NCBI GenBank assembly: GCA_012103535.1
Contig: WLWQ01000001.1
Location: forward strand, 930,001 to 994,000
Source of the DNA: Pseudomonadales bacterium
Lineage (GTDB): Bacteria; Pseudomonadota; Gammaproteobacteria; Pseudomonadales; Pseudohongiellaceae
Direction: 5' to 3'
Length of the DNA: 64,000 nucleotides
Shown here: one piece after another, positions 37,702-46,705 of the stretch
Layout: each line of letters begins with the position of its first letter
Position numbering within the stretch: position 1 is the first letter of the stretch
Notes under the pieces: model-generated
The model's input: the letters and a program-made list of their open reading frames with translations, nothing else
Databases searched by the model: none
Told to the model about the DNA's origin: nothing
Program-made: the position numbers and the translations under genes

Positions 37702-39288
37702 TTAGTGCTCCCTAGTGCTAAAGAACTGAATATCTGGCCAACGCTCTTCCATGAGATTCAGATTAACGCGCGTGGGTGCCAGGTAGGTAAGATAGCCGCC
37801 GCCATCTACTGCGAGATTCTCGTGCGCTTTTTTCTTGAATTCCTCTAACTTAGTCTTGTCTTCACTATCAACCCAACGTGCCAGCTGTACATTAATCGGC
37901 TCATAGATTGCGTCTACTTTGTACTCGTCCTTTAAGCGATAGGCCACGACTTCAAATTGCAGCACACCGACTGCCCCTACCACCAGATCGTTATTACGCA
38001 GTGGCATGAAAACCTGAGTAGAGCCTTCTTCCGATAATTGCGTCAGTCCCTTCTGTAGTTGTTTTAGCTTGAGAGGATCCTGTAGGCGAATACGTTTAAA
38101 CAATTCAGGCGCGAAGTGAGGAATGCCGCGAAACTTTAATACTTCCCCGGTAGTAAACGTATCTCCAATCTGAATAGTGCCATGGTTGTGAAGCCCGATT
38201 ATGTCTCCTGATACTGCCCCATCGGCCTGAGTGCGATCGCCAGCCAGAAAGGTAACGGCATCAGCCACTTTTACATCTTTACCGAGTCGGCTGTGACGCA
38301 TCTTCATCCCTTTTTTATACTCACCAGAGCAGATGCGCATAAAGGCAATGCGGTCGCGGTGATTCGGATCCATATTGGCCTGAATCTTAAACACGAAGCC
38401 ACTGAATCCTTCTTCGTTTGCAACCACTGTGCGAGATTCAGTCTCCCGATCTTGCGGTTTCGGCGCCCATTCGACAAAATCATCTAACATCTCCCGCACG
38501 CTGAAATTTCCAAGGGCGGTACCGAAATAAACAGGGGTCAGTTGTCCTTTTAAATAGGCATCAAGATTGAACTCATGACTGGCACCTTTGACTAATTCAA
38601 TTTCATCGAAAAAATCCTCGGCATAACTTCCAAGTAATTCTTTCGCCTCAGCGCTTTTCAATCCTTTAATCTGCAAATCTTCGGGAATCAGATGACCCTG
38701 ACCTTGCTGGTAAACATGAATTGTATCGGTGTATAGGTTGTACACCCCTTTAAATTCTTTACCCATGCCCAGGGGCCAGTTAATAGGCGCGCACTGGATT
38801 TTTAATACGTTTTCAATCTCGTCCAATATTTCAATAGGGTCCAGCGTATCGCGATCGAGTTTGTTCACGAAAGTAAAGATAGGAGTGTCCCTTAAGCGAC
38901 ACACATCCATCAGCTTGATAGTGCGTTCCTCTACTCCTTTGGCGCCATCAACTATCATCAATGCCGAATCCACCGCAGTTAAAACGCGATAGGTATCTTC
39001 CGAGAAATCTTCGTGACCCGGAGTATCCAGCAGATTAACCATGCGTTCTTTGTAAGGAAACTGCATCACAGAAGAAGTCACTGAAATCCCGCGCTCCTGT
39101 TCCATGGTCATCCAGTCCGAGGTGGCATGACGATCTGATTTTCTTCCTTTAATCGTCCCTGCTACTTGAATCAGATTTCCAAACAATAGCAATTTCTCGG
39201 TAATGGTGGTTTTACCAGCATCCGGGTGAGAAATAATCGCGAGCACTCTGCGGCGCTCAATTTCCTGTTGTAATCCATTCACCGCCAT
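37702..39288 (-). CDS. prfC: Peptide chain release factor 3
   Basis: 528 residues from the ATG at 39288, the normal RF3 length; the frame could extend to 39375 but that part has no RF3 similarity. G1 [10 protein letters not shown]2 region [14 protein letters not shown]3 [14 protein letters not shown] and G4 NKLDRD are intact. The C-terminal [19 protein letters not shown] ending (here [15 protein letters not shown]) is typical. RF3 is the GTPase that recycles RF1/RF2 from the ribosome. Gap of 192 bp to tgt without a recognised feature. Confidence 0.94.
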   Translation of the reverse strand: MAVNGLQQEIERRRVLAIISHPDAGKTTITEKLLLFGNLIQVAGTIKGRKSDRHATSDWMTMEQERGISVTSSVMQFPYKERMVNLLDTPGHEDFSEDTYRVLTAVDSALMIVDGAKGVEERTIKLMDVCRLRDTPIFTFVNKLDRDTLDPIEILDEIENVLKIQCAPINWPLGMGKEFKGVYNLYTDTIHVYQQGQGHLIPEDLQIKGLKSAEAKELLGSYAEDFFDEIELVKGASHEFNLDAYLKGQLTPVYFGTALGNFSVREMLDDFVEWAPKPQDRETESRTVVANEEGFSGFVFKIQANMDPNHRDRIAFMRICSGEYKKGMKMRHSRLGKDVKVADAVTFLAGDRTQADGAVSGDIIGLHNHGTIQIGDTFTTGEVLKFRGIPHFAPELFKRIRLQDPLKLKQLQKGLTQLSEEGSTQVFMPLRNNDLVVGAVGVLQFEVVAYRLKDEYKVDAIYEPINVQLARWVDSEDKTKLEEFKKKAHENLAVDGGGYLTYLAPTRVNLNLMEERWPDIQFFSTREH

Positions 39289-39458
39289 GACTTTGTTCTT
39301 GCTAAGGCGCTCCAGCCTGGGAAAAAAGGCGGCGATTATAGCAGGATTCACCTGCTTGAGCGGGAAATTCCTCATTAACTCAGTGGATTAGCACGGGAAA
39401 TTTGCAGCTGGCTGCTCCCATGCATATGATGCACTTCCAGCAAATAGGGAGAGGATTG

Positions 39459-40622
39459 ATGGACTTTAGTTTGTCCGAAGAACAGCGTGCACTACAAGAT
39501 TCAGTGCGCCAGTTCGCGCAAAATGAGTTGCCGGCAATAGCCAAAGAAATTGAAGAATCGGATGAGCCCCCTAGCTTAGAAGTGAGAAAGCGATTTGCCG
39601 AATTAGGTTATCTCGGTATCAACCTAAGCCCTGATTTTGGTGGAGCAGGTGGTTCTCATTTAGATGCGGTTATTGTTCTGGAAGAAATTGCCAAGATATC
39701 TATCGGTGTCGCCTTTCCTATCTTCGAATCCTGTTTCGGTCCCTGTCTGGCCATCGCCCACTTTGGTAACGATCATTTAAGGAATTGGTTACTTCCGAGC
39801 ATTAGCTCCGGTGAGTTGGTTTTAGCCGTTTCCATGTCAGAACCCGATGCAGGATCTGCCCTCACCGACTTAAGCACTAAGGCTACTATGACAGGCGACA
39901 AAGTCGTACTAAATGGTACCAAGCGCTGGTGTTCCGGGGCCGGCCATTCAGAGGCTTATGTTGTTTACTGCCGTATGTCTGATGATCCGGGCGCAAAAGG
40001 CATCGGCGCGGTCGTCGTAGAAAAAGGCACAGATGGATTCAGCTTCGGCAAGCGTGATCACCACATGGGATTCCGCGGTATTTACAGTGCCGATATGTAT
40101 TTTGATAACGTTGAAGTGCCAATAGAAAATGTATTGGTTCCAGCAGGAGGATTCGGAAAGCTAATGGATGCATTCGATCTCGAGCGCTGCGGTAACACGA
40201 CCATGTCGCTGGCTGTGGCCCAATCCGCGTTCGATTTTGTTCTGGAATATACCCAGGATAGGAATCAGTTCGGCAAACCATTAGTAGATTTTCAAGCCGT
40301 GCAAATACAAATTGCAGAAATGAAGCTAAAGTTAGACGCGGCACGTTTGTTACTATATCGGGCCGTGGCAAATGCAGAACAAGGATTACCATCGATTGCG
40401 GACAGTTCCATTGCAAAATGTTTTGCTAATGAAACTGCGCGGGAAGTTACCGGTAAAGCAATGCAACTAATGGGCGGTTATGGGTACTCCCGTGAATTTC
40501 CGATAGAACAAAAAATGCGAGACGCCTGGGGTTGGGGCATTGCCGGAGGGGCAATCGATATACAAAAAGTTAATATCACTTCCGCTCTGGTAGGGCGCCG
40601 TTTTAACCAGCGTGCAAAGTAA
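39459..40622 (+). CDS. Acyl-CoA dehydrogenase
   Basis: 387 residues from the ATG at 39459, which has a strong GGGAGAGG ribosome site; an upstream ATG at 39402 is less likely. Motifs: MDFSLSEEQRALQDSVRQF, LAVSMSEPDAGSALTDLSTKA (first FAD/acyl-CoA signature), and QLMGGYGYSREFPIEQKMRDAWGWGIAGG. The catalytic base position in YGYSREFPIEQ-type dehydrogenases is present. It introduces the alpha-beta double bond of an acyl-CoA, passing electrons to ETF. The chain length is unknown. The gene is 30 bp upstream of the APS kinase fusion, with which it shares no obvious pathway. Confidence 0.87.
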   Translation: MDFSLSEEQRALQDSVRQFAQNELPAIAKEIEESDEPPSLEVRKRFAELGYLGINLSPDFGGAGGSHLDAVIVLEEIAKISIGVAFPIFESCFGPCLAIAHFGNDHLRNWLLPSISSGELVLAVSMSEPDAGSALTDLSTKATMTGDKVVLNGTKRWCSGAGHSEAYVVYCRMSDDPGAKGIGAVVVEKGTDGFSFGKRDHHMGFRGIYSADMYFDNVEVPIENVLVPAGGFGKLMDAFDLERCGNTTMSLAVAQSAFDFVLEYTQDRNQFGKPLVDFQAVQIQIAEMKLKLDAARLLLYRAVANAEQGLPSIADSSIAKCFANETAREVTGKAMQLMGGYGYSREFPIEQKMRDAWGWGIAGGAIDIQKVNITSALVGRRFNQRAK

Positions 40623-40652
40623 GCTTATATGGGGAATATTGAGGGATAGACT

Positions 40653-41813
40653 ATGGAACCGATGAGATTCTTAGTGACTGACGTTGAGTCATCGAATCGA
40701 GTCAGTGGCAAACTAGTTAGTGGCCAACTGCAAAAAGATGAAAGTGTAGTAACGGCACCTTCTGGTCATCAGACATCGATATTAGCTATGTCAGCAGACG
40801 GCGCAGCTTGTGTAAGCGCTGATGCAGAACTAGACCTGCAGTTAAATCTGACTTACTCGGTTAACATGAATCCGGGAGACATTATCGCCGCAGCTGATTT
40901 AAGACCTGAGTTCGCCGATCAATTTGAAGCGAGGATTGAATGGCTGAGCGAACAGGAATTACTACCAGGCCGAACCTACACTTTAAAAGCGATCGGCGGA
41001 GAAAGCGAAGCCACTGTGAGCCGCCTTAAATATCGCCTCGATTCTGACTCCAATCAGCAGATCGCTGCAAAGACTTTGTTAAATAATGAAGTTGGCGTTA
41101 CCAATATAGCGCTGACCAAACCCATTGTTTACGATTCTGCTTCCATCTGTTCGGTCACCGGCGCATTCACGCTGCATGAGAAGGCCTCAGGAGAAATTGT
41201 AGCTAGAGGCGAGATTCGTCATGGCTTGCGCAGAGCAAGCAATGTTCATTGGCAGGCACTGGATGTGGACCAACAGAGTCGTGCCGCCATTAAGCAGCAA
41301 ACACCTAAAATCATCTGGCTGACTGGCTTATCCGGATCAGGAAAATCAACGATTGCCAACCTGATCGAAAAGAAACTGATCGCTAAGGGCAGACACTCTT
41401 ATCTATTGGATGGAGACAACGTACGTCACGGCTTAAACAAAGATCTCGGCTTTACAGATGCAGACAGAGTGGAAAATATCCGGCGCGAGGCTGAAACTGC
41501 CAAGCTCATGCTGGACGCCGGCCTTATCGTCATAACCAGTTTTATTTCCCCTTTCCGTGCCGAGCGCGATATGGCTCGCACTCTTTTTAGCGAGAATGAA
41601 TTTATCGAAGTGTTCGTGGATGCAAGTCTGGATGTTTGTGAACAGCGCGATCCGAAAGGCCTCTATAAGAAAGCCCGGGCCGGAGAGATAAAAAACTTTA
41701 CGGGGCTCGATAGTCCCTATGAGAATCCACTACAACCAGAATTGGTTATCGATACCGTCGAAATCACGATCGAACAAGCGGCAGATTTAATAATCGAATA
41801 CACGGGATGCTAG
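40653..41813 (+). CDS. cysC: APS kinase fused to CysN domains II/III, GTPase domain absent
   Basis: 386 residues. Residues 1-205 match the EF-Tu-like domains II and III of Cys[55 protein letters not shown], then RRASNVHWQ. The N-terminal GTPase domain of CysN is missing altogether. Residues 218-386 are a complete APS kinase: P-loop GLSGSGKST (225-233), [38 protein letters not shown]. The start has a GAGGG ribosome site, so this is a designed reading frame rather than a fragment. It should make PAPS from APS and ATP. No cysD or cysN gene is nearby. Confidence 0.85.
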   Translation: MEPMRFLVTDVESSNRVSGKLVSGQLQKDESVVTAPSGHQTSILAMSADGAACVSADAELDLQLNLTYSVNMNPGDIIAAADLRPEFADQFEARIEWLSEQELLPGRTYTLKAIGGESEATVSRLKYRLDSDSNQQIAAKTLLNNEVGVTNIALTKPIVYDSASICSVTGAFTLHEKASGEIVARGEIRHGLRRASNVHWQALDVDQQSRAAIKQQTPKIIWLTGLSGSGKSTIANLIEKKLIAKGRHSYLLDGDNVRHGLNKDLGFTDADRVENIRREAETAKLMLDAGLIVITSFISPFRAERDMARTLFSENEFIEVFVDASLDVCEQRDPKGLYKKARAGEIKNFTGLDSPYENPLQPELVIDTVEITIEQAADLIIEYTGC

Positions 41814-41819
41814 CAGTCA

Positions 41820-41846
41820 GGGCACTGCAGTGAATCAGTGCAGTAC
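41820..41846. terminator. Hairpin between convergent genes
   Basis: ACTGCA and TGCAGT, flanked by GG and CC, form a stem around a 9-base loop between the APS kinase stop and the end of the facing gene. No T-run follows on either strand, so termination is only a possibility. Confidence 0.3.
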
Positions 41847-42470
41847 CGAAGTGCTAGGCTTCGATTTGCTCTCCGAAAATTCCGGATGCAATACATCAAT
41901 GCGCTTTACCAAAAGCAAATCGTGACGGCATAGACGCTCATAATCTTCGATAGCCCGCACGTCTATATCATCTAGTAATACACAAACTACGTCATCGTCT
42001 TCAATATCCACCACGACGCAGGACACGAATCCGCTAACAGTATTAAGTGAAGCGAAAGAACCAATCTCAAAACTGTGCACCGGAAAAGTACCATCAGCTT
42101 CTTTTAGCAATCCATAAGAAGTAAAGGCGACACCAAATCCGGCTGCAGCCACGATATGAATAATTTCGATAATCTCAGGATCTGTTAAATCAACTCGAAC
42201 GGTTTCGGTAAGCGGTTGGTTATTTTTTAGTCGACTCTGATTGACCAGGCGCAAAAACAGGTCGATATCTTCCTGATTCCATTCCAGAGTTTCTTCGGTT
42301 TCAGAACGAGAACTGTCTGAGGACAGACTTAACACACTTGTCTCGATGGTAAGGTCTTTTATTTCCGTTTCCGGCGGGCAAGGTACCACCATGGAAACCG
42401 AACAATATCCTTCACTGCTCTCTGGACTGAGTCGCCAGAGGAAAGGTATTTCACTCGTAAGTTCTATCAT
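41835..42470 (-). CDS. Hypothetical acidic protein
   Basis: 211 residues, not recognised. It has no signal peptide and no membrane segment. Residues 60-80 are Ser/Glu-rich (SSDSSRSETEETLEW). The C-terminal half has alternating hydrophobic strands (CVVVDIEDDDVVCVLLDDIDVRAIEDYE) suggesting a small alpha/beta domain. Overall very acidic. It is convergent with the APS kinase gene and its start borders the 545-bp DnaA-box gap. Codon use is like the neighbours, so it is probably a real gene. Confidence 0.5.
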   Translation of the reverse strand: MIELTSEIPFLWRLSPESSEGYCSVSMVVPCPPETEIKDLTIETSVLSLSSDSSRSETEETLEWNQEDIDLFLRLVNQSRLKNNQPLTETVRVDLTDPEIIEIIHIVAAAGFGVAFTSYGLLKEADGTFPVHSFEIGSFASLNTVSGFVSCVVVDIEDDDVVCVLLDDIDVRAIEDYERLCRHDLLLVKRIDVLHPEFSESKSKPSTSVLH

Positions 42471-42682
42471 TACACTACTTCAATAGGACGTTTTAGAAAG
42501 AAATTGAAAAGCAACATACCATACTTCCCCCTTCGGCAGAATGTAGCAGTAAATTAGACTTCAGACTAAAAGCACGAGATAGGCACAAAGACTTAGCGAT
42601 TAATGCTCAAAACTGCATTCAGGTAAATTCACTAAGCCATTGAGGGACAAGAAGATTTAAATTTGGCTCGTGGGATTATTTT

Positions 42683-42705
42683 TTGTCCACAGATTCTGTG
42701 GATAA
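42683..42705. other. Inverted pair of DnaA-box-like 9-mers
   Basis: TTGTCCACA (42683-42691, one mismatch to TTATCCACA) faces TGTGGATAA (42697-42705, a perfect box on the other strand). With flanking bases they make an 11-bp dyad around a single T. A third box, TGTGCATAA, is at 42887-42895 and is a perfect TTATNCACA on the minus strand. Confidence 0.45.
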
Positions 42706-42967
42706 CTCTGGGCATAAATCTAAAAATAAACTCGCGAGCCTCGAAATCCAGTGAAATTGACACAATCTGATTAATTATTAATCAAACCATATTTTTCATA
42801 AATATCAATAGCTTGCGAGTTTTAGAAGGGTCGAACAAAAATAAAACCTGCTATTTTTAAGTGTTTTGTGACTCCCAGGTAATTTTTGTGCATAAAATAC
42901 CGAGTAAAACGTGTTTTTAAAAATCGGGTGTTCGGTTTATTACTGTTTTTATTGAAGTTTTTCCAAC

Positions 42968-42973
42968 TATAAT
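42968..42973 (+). promoter_or_regulatory. Possible -10 element of the 43016 gene
   Basis: TATAAT is a perfect sigma-70 -10 hexamer 43 bases before the ATG. The matching -35 position (42945-42950, GTTTTT) is poor. Confidence 0.35.
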
Positions 42974-43015
42974 ACCGGTCGTTCATAAAGCTCAATCCCC
43001 GGCAGTATCATTCTG

Positions 43016-43474
43016 ATGAGTCAAAAAACATTTCCCCTTATTCAGGTCGTAATTGGCTTCCTGGTTTTAGCCACAGCAGTGGTAGCTTGGGGTCTTTTTC
43101 AAAAATCTCAATTGGATAGAAGTAGCCAGGAGTTGGCCATTCGTGTCACCCAATCCATTTTTTTCGATAACGACATAGAACCTCTAGTACGCAACGCCCA
43201 TCCGGCACTAATCGAACAATACACGGCCGATGGATTGCGCGCAGTTCTAAGTAATGCCTCCGAGATTTTGGGCCCATTGGAGTTGATTGAATCTATTAGT
43301 GGCACTTCCAATATGTCACTTGTACCATTCTCGGCGACACAACCTACCGCCAATTATGTATTGAGTACCAGCTTCGATGAAAACCAAACTCCCATTTACA
43401 TTGCAATGGTCTGGGAAGATGAGGCTTGGAGATTTACTGAATACCGGATTGACTCGCCGCTCTTGTACAGTTGA
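43016..43474 (+). CDS. Small membrane-anchored protein of unknown function
   Basis: 152 residues. One N-terminal helix (IQVVIGFLVLATAVVAWGLF) anchors a small domain that probably faces the periplasm. The pattern LVRNAHPALIEQYTADGLRAVLSNASEILGPL, then strands ending AMVWEDEAWRFTEYRID, resembles NTF2-like folds such as DUF4019/DUF3887, in which a helix pair is followed by a curved sheet. Identification is weak. It is convergent with the next gene, 10 bp between stops. Confidence 0.5.
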   Translation: MSQKTFPLIQVVIGFLVLATAVVAWGLFQKSQLDRSSQELAIRVTQSIFFDNDIEPLVRNAHPALIEQYTADGLRAVLSNASEILGPLELIESISGTSNMSLVPFSATQPTANYVLSTSFDENQTPIYIAMVWEDEAWRFTEYRIDSPLLYS

Positions 43475-43484
43475 GCGTGTATGC

Positions 43485-43838
43485 CTACTTAGAGATCAGG
43501 TCGTAAAGCGAAGGTACAAGAACTACTGCGCATACTACTGCGAGCAGAACATCCCGATCTAGTCCGAAACTAACTAAAGTCGCATCTGGAAGATTTACCG
43601 CTACAACACCTACTGCAACAAGTACCAACAGAATCATGCTCTTGCTCAGCAACAGTGCGGCAATAACAAAGGCAGCAGAAAAAACGATGGCATAATTGTC
43701 TTCAAGGCCGAATTGACCGAGCATCTGATTTGCCAAAGTGATTCCTAAAACAACGAACACCAAAACCCCTATAATAATGGTCTTTAGTGCCCCAAATTCT
43801 TTCTTCTCTTTTTCTGTTTCTACGTTGCTTCTGTCCAT
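43485..43838 (-). CDS. Small membrane protein of unknown function
   Basis: 117 residues, with a charged N-terminus (NVETEKEKKEFG) followed by three or four hydrophobic helices (about 19-40, 48-65, 68-82 and 96-112). No motif recognised. It has a good GGGAGG ribosome site. A GTAGTG-gctt-CACTAC hairpin (43849-43864) sits directly upstream of that site, so it could influence translation. The gene follows the repeat-rich gap downstream of the PilB-like gene. Confidence 0.55.
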   Translation of the reverse strand: MDRSNVETEKEKKEFGALKTIIIGVLVFVVLGITLANQMLGQFGLEDNYAIVFSAAFVIAALLLSKSMILLVLVAVGVVAVNLPDATLVSFGLDRDVLLAVVCAVVLVPSLYDLISK

Positions 43839-43901
43839 GTTGCCTCCCGTAGTGGCTTCACTACAGTAAAACGCTTTAATCCATCGCTTGTTTACAGGGG
43901 G

Positions 43902-44016
43902 TAATTAGTTTCTTGCTAACAAGACTAACCAGTTTGTTGCGCCAACACTAACCAGTTTCTTGCTTGCAAGATTAACCAGTTTGTTGCGTCAACACTAACC
44001 AGTTTCTTGCTTGAAT
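43902..44016. repeat. Five-copy 23/24-bp tandem repeat with internal stem-loops
   Basis: The core TAACCAGTTT (first copy TAATTAGTTT) begins at 43902, 43926, 43949, 43973 and 43996, giving periods of 24, 23, 24 and 23. Tails alternate between CTTGC...CAAG-type and TGTTGCGCCAACA-type dyads, so the true unit is a 47-bp dimer present about 2.5 times. Four of five copies can form their own short hairpin. Confidence 0.75.
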
Positions 44017-44021
44017 GGTTT

Positions 44022-44051
44022 TATAGTTACTTTGTTTATTAAGTAACTATA
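44022..44051. repeat. Perfect 11-bp inverted repeat
   Basis: TATAGTTACTT and AAGTAACTATA around an 8-base loop. No T-run follows on either strand, so it does not look like an intrinsic terminator. Confidence 0.55.
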
Positions 44052-44091
44052 GAACAGAGAACATCGGACTGTAGACGCCAATTCCCAGAAG

Positions 44092-44107
44092 TTTGAACCG
44101 GTTCAAA
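44092..44107. promoter_or_regulatory. 16-bp perfect palindrome, operator-like
   Basis: TTTGAACCGGTTCAAA is a perfect 16-bp palindrome about 105 bp beyond the PilB-like stop and 250 bp upstream of the small membrane gene. It looks like a repressor operator; the regulator is unknown. Confidence 0.4.
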
Positions 44108-44212
44108 TCGGAATTGTGGATTGGACAGCAAAAACCAGCAAAAACGCCGTTGTTTTGGAATTAAACAATGATTTTTTAAAAGGAGAAGTCCACGGTAATC
44201 GTGGGTATAAAA

Positions 44213-46531
44213 TTATTCTGCAACTACCCGTAGCAATTGCGCATAATCTGAGTAGCCGGTAAATATTTTATAGATACCGTCCTGTTTCATGGTGCGCATA
44301 CCATCTAGCAAGGCTTGTTCCCGCAGCTCATCCAGTTCAGCTTTCTTATATATCATGCTCTGCAATTCGTGTGTTCCAACCAATAATTCATGGATACCAG
44401 TTCGGCCTTTGTAACCAGTTTCACCACAATCATTACAGCCAACTGGTCCCATAATCTCGTGTTTGGACAAGTCTAAGTCACTCATGTCTTCTTCAAATTG
44501 TTCGCGACCATATGAGTCTATGAGATGATCGAGGTCCTTCTGTTCCGGCTTATACGGTTCCTTGCATTTTGGACACAGTGTTCGCATGAGACGCTGTGCG
44601 AGAACACCGAGTAGGGCATCGGAAAAGTTCACAGGGTCGAGTCCTAAATCGAGTAGACGAGTAATCGTTTCCGGTGCGGAGTTTGTGTGCAGCGTGGATA
44701 ACACTAAGTGACCCGTTAAGGACGCTTCAACACCGATACTGGCAGTTTCTTCATCACGCATCTCACCAATTAGAATTACATCGGGGTCAGCACGAAGGAA
44801 AGCGCGCATTGCAGTGGCGAAAGTAAAATCGATCTTGGGAATCATCTGCACTTGCTGCAGTCCAGGCTGGGTAATTTCCACGGGATCTTCTGCGGTCCAG
44901 ATTTTTCTTTCCGGCTTATTGATATGTCCCAATACCGCGTGCAATGTTGTTGTCTTACCAGAACCGGTAGGTCCCACCACCAGGAACAAACCATGTGGGT
45001 GGGCGGATAATTCGATAACCTTCTCGTGGTTGGCGGGAGTCAAATTCAATTTATCCAGCGGCATCGCACTACCGGCTGCAAGAATACGCAGAACTGCACT
45101 TTCACCTTGAACCGTCGGCACTGTTGCGACACGAAGTTCCAGCTTTTGCCCGCGGACTTTCAACTTACATTTTCCGTCCTGAGGCAGACGCCTTTCAGCA
45201 ATATTGAGTCGAGACATTACCTTGATACGAGCGATTAAGGCCGCACAGTGTTCTTTTGGAACTTTAATAATCTCTCGGCAAATCCCGTCAACCCGTATTC
45301 TTACTCCACCCGGTGCAGAGTCTTTTCCCGGTTCAACATGAATATCAGAAGCACCCAATCTTTCAGCTTCGGTAATGATTCGATTCACCAACTGAATAAT
45401 TGCAGAAGTGGCGGCAAGGTTTTCATCTTCATCGTCATCCTCGCCATCTTGGAGCTCAACTCCACCGTCATCCATGCCGGAGAAGATATCGTCAAAGCCC
45501 TCTTCGTATTCTTCGTCGCTATCCCCACGCAAGAATTGAATAATGTGTTCGGGCAAGCCAACTCGGAACACATAATTACGGGCATTCACCACACCCTGAA
45601 TTTCCATGATGCGCTGATAATCTGAAGGATCGTCAATTAGAATCACTGCTTCTTCTTTATCGCCAGCTACTGGTAACCAAAGGTTGCTGCGCAGATAACT
45701 GATTCCAATATTTTCAAGTAAGTCCATCGGAAGCTCATGTTCCGAGTTGTACTTCATGTATGGCACGCGATAATAATACTCGAGAGACTTACCGATCATG
45801 TCAGCCTCAACGTTAAAATCATCCATCAGCGTGCGGGTCACCGACCCACCATACAAGGAAGTTTTATTTTCCAGTTCTTCCAGTTCGACTGCTGTTATCT
45901 TTCCTTTCTGAACCAGGTAATCATAAGGGCCCTGGGTGCTCTGCAGAGAAGAGCGGAATTGCTTCGCAAGCATTTGACTAACCATCAAGGCATGCTTGAG
46001 GTCGGTCTTGGTAAATTCTCTATCGTCTTCAAAGTTGATTAGCTGCATAACTCCCAAAAGTATTTCATCTTTTATGGGAACTACGATTTGGGAACGAACT
46101 TTCCAGCCCTTGGCTTCGGTAAAGCTCGAATCGAATTGTAAGCGTGGATGAATGTCGATTAGCTCTTCGCTATCGCAAACATTTTTAAGAACTATTGCCC
46201 GTTGACTTAGCGCAACATAGCCTGCCAGTGAAGTAGTACTAAAAGGTACACGAATCTCGATAGTGTCATCGTCGTCGGGGTCACCGCCTTTGAAACTCGC
46301 AATGATGTCACTACCATTGTCGACAGATTGCCAAATGGTAAACAGGCGTACACCAAGCAAATCGAGCAAGTCCTGCTCGACTTCCTTCATCGCAACTTTT
46401 AGTTTTTTGCTGCGCTTAAGTTTCTGATAGATCTTCGAAAGATTAGCAACAAAATCATCTTGTTGGCCCCCGGAAGCTTCATCCAGTGGCGTTTCGATTT
46501 CTACTTCTTCTGTGGTTGCGGTTTCTGCCAT
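44213..46531 (-). CDS. GAF-domain PilB/GspE-family secretion or pilus ATPase
   Basis: 772 residues. A GAF-like domain (about 35-195: LGVRLFTIWQSVDNG, VPIKDEILLGVMQLINF) is followed by a GspE/MshE N-terminal domain (about 200-340), an acidic Asp/Glu linker near 350-375, and the motor domain. Walker A GPTGSGKT is near 520-527, the Asp box and Walker B at DPDVILIGEMRDEETA, and a tetracysteine zinc site CPKC...CNDCG near the C-terminus. It should power assembly of a type IV pilus or type II-like system. No pilin, pilC or secretin genes are nearby, so it is an orphan. GAF suggests control by a small ligand such as a cyclic nucleotide. Confidence 0.82.
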   Translation of the reverse strand: MAETATTEEVEIETPLDEASGGQQDDFVANLSKIYQKLKRSKKLKVAMKEVEQDLLDLLGVRLFTIWQSVDNGSDIIASFKGGDPDDDDTIEIRVPFSTTSLAGYVALSQRAIVLKNVCDSEELIDIHPRLQFDSSFTEAKGWKVRSQIVVPIKDEILLGVMQLINFEDDREFTKTDLKHALMVSQMLAKQFRSSLQSTQGPYDYLVQKGKITAVELEELENKTSLYGGSVTRTLMDDFNVEADMIGKSLEYYYRVPYMKYNSEHELPMDLLENIGISYLRSNLWLPVAGDKEEAVILIDDPSDYQRIMEIQGVVNARNYVFRVGLPEHIIQFLRGDSDEEYEEGFDDIFSGMDDGGVELQDGEDDDEDENLAATSAIIQLVNRIITEAERLGASDIHVEPGKDSAPGGVRIRVDGICREIIKVPKEHCAALIARIKVMSRLNIAERRLPQDGKCKLKVRGQKLELRVATVPTVQGESAVLRILAAGSAMPLDKLNLTPANHEKVIELSAHPHGLFLVVGPTGSGKTTTLHAVLGHINKPERKIWTAEDPVEITQPGLQQVQMIPKIDFTFATAMRAFLRADPDVILIGEMRDEETASIGVEASLTGHLVLSTLHTNSAPETITRLLDLGLDPVNFSDALLGVLAQRLMRTLCPKCKEPYKPEQKDLDHLIDSYGREQFEEDMSDLDLSKHEIMGPVGCNDCGETGYKGRTGIHELLVGTHELQSMIYKKAELDELREQALLDGMRTMKQDGIYKIFTGYSDYAQLLRVVAE

Positions 46532-46705
46532 AAATACTGCGTGTTTTGGGAAAATTAGCCGATTACTTCAACTATAGCTGTTGTCTAATCGATGGAATGC
46601 CGGTTTATCCTGAGAATCCCTCCAAATCCCTTGTAGTTTGGGGTCTCAATATGATTTATCGGCCTAAAGTGTAATCTTTTCTCCAAATTAGTGGAACAAA
46701 TCAAA

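Larger units (their letters stand above)
42471..43015. other. 545-bp AT-rich gap with DnaA-box-like sites
   Basis: The gap is clearly AT-rich from about 42640 onward. It holds an inverted pair of DnaA-box-like 9-mers, a third 9-mer, the 15-bp palindrome GATTAATTATTAATC (42769-42783) and a TATAAT near 42968. No ORF or RNA gene is recognised. Nothing is seen in 42471-42640. Confidence 0.4.
43839..44212. other. 374-bp gap dense in repeats and palindromes
   Basis: Between the PilB-like stop and the small membrane protein start, both minus-strand. From left to right: a GTAGTG/CACTAC hairpin, a five-copy 23/24-bp tandem repeat, an 11-bp inverted repeat and a 16-bp palindrome. No ORF is recognised. 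The elements are listed separately. Confidence 0.5.

Noticed and set aside
42471..43015. Calling the DnaA-box region a chromosome origin
   Set aside because: Only three boxes, no dnaA/dnaN/gidA/rpmH context, and GC skew cannot be computed by eye; left as a candidate binding region.
43902..44016. CRISPR array
   Set aside because: Period is only 23/24 bp, there are no unique spacers, and no cas genes are in the window.
44092..44112. tRNA T-arm-like GGTTCAAATC
   Set aside because: It is half of a 16-bp palindrome and no acceptor, D or anticodon stem is found around it.
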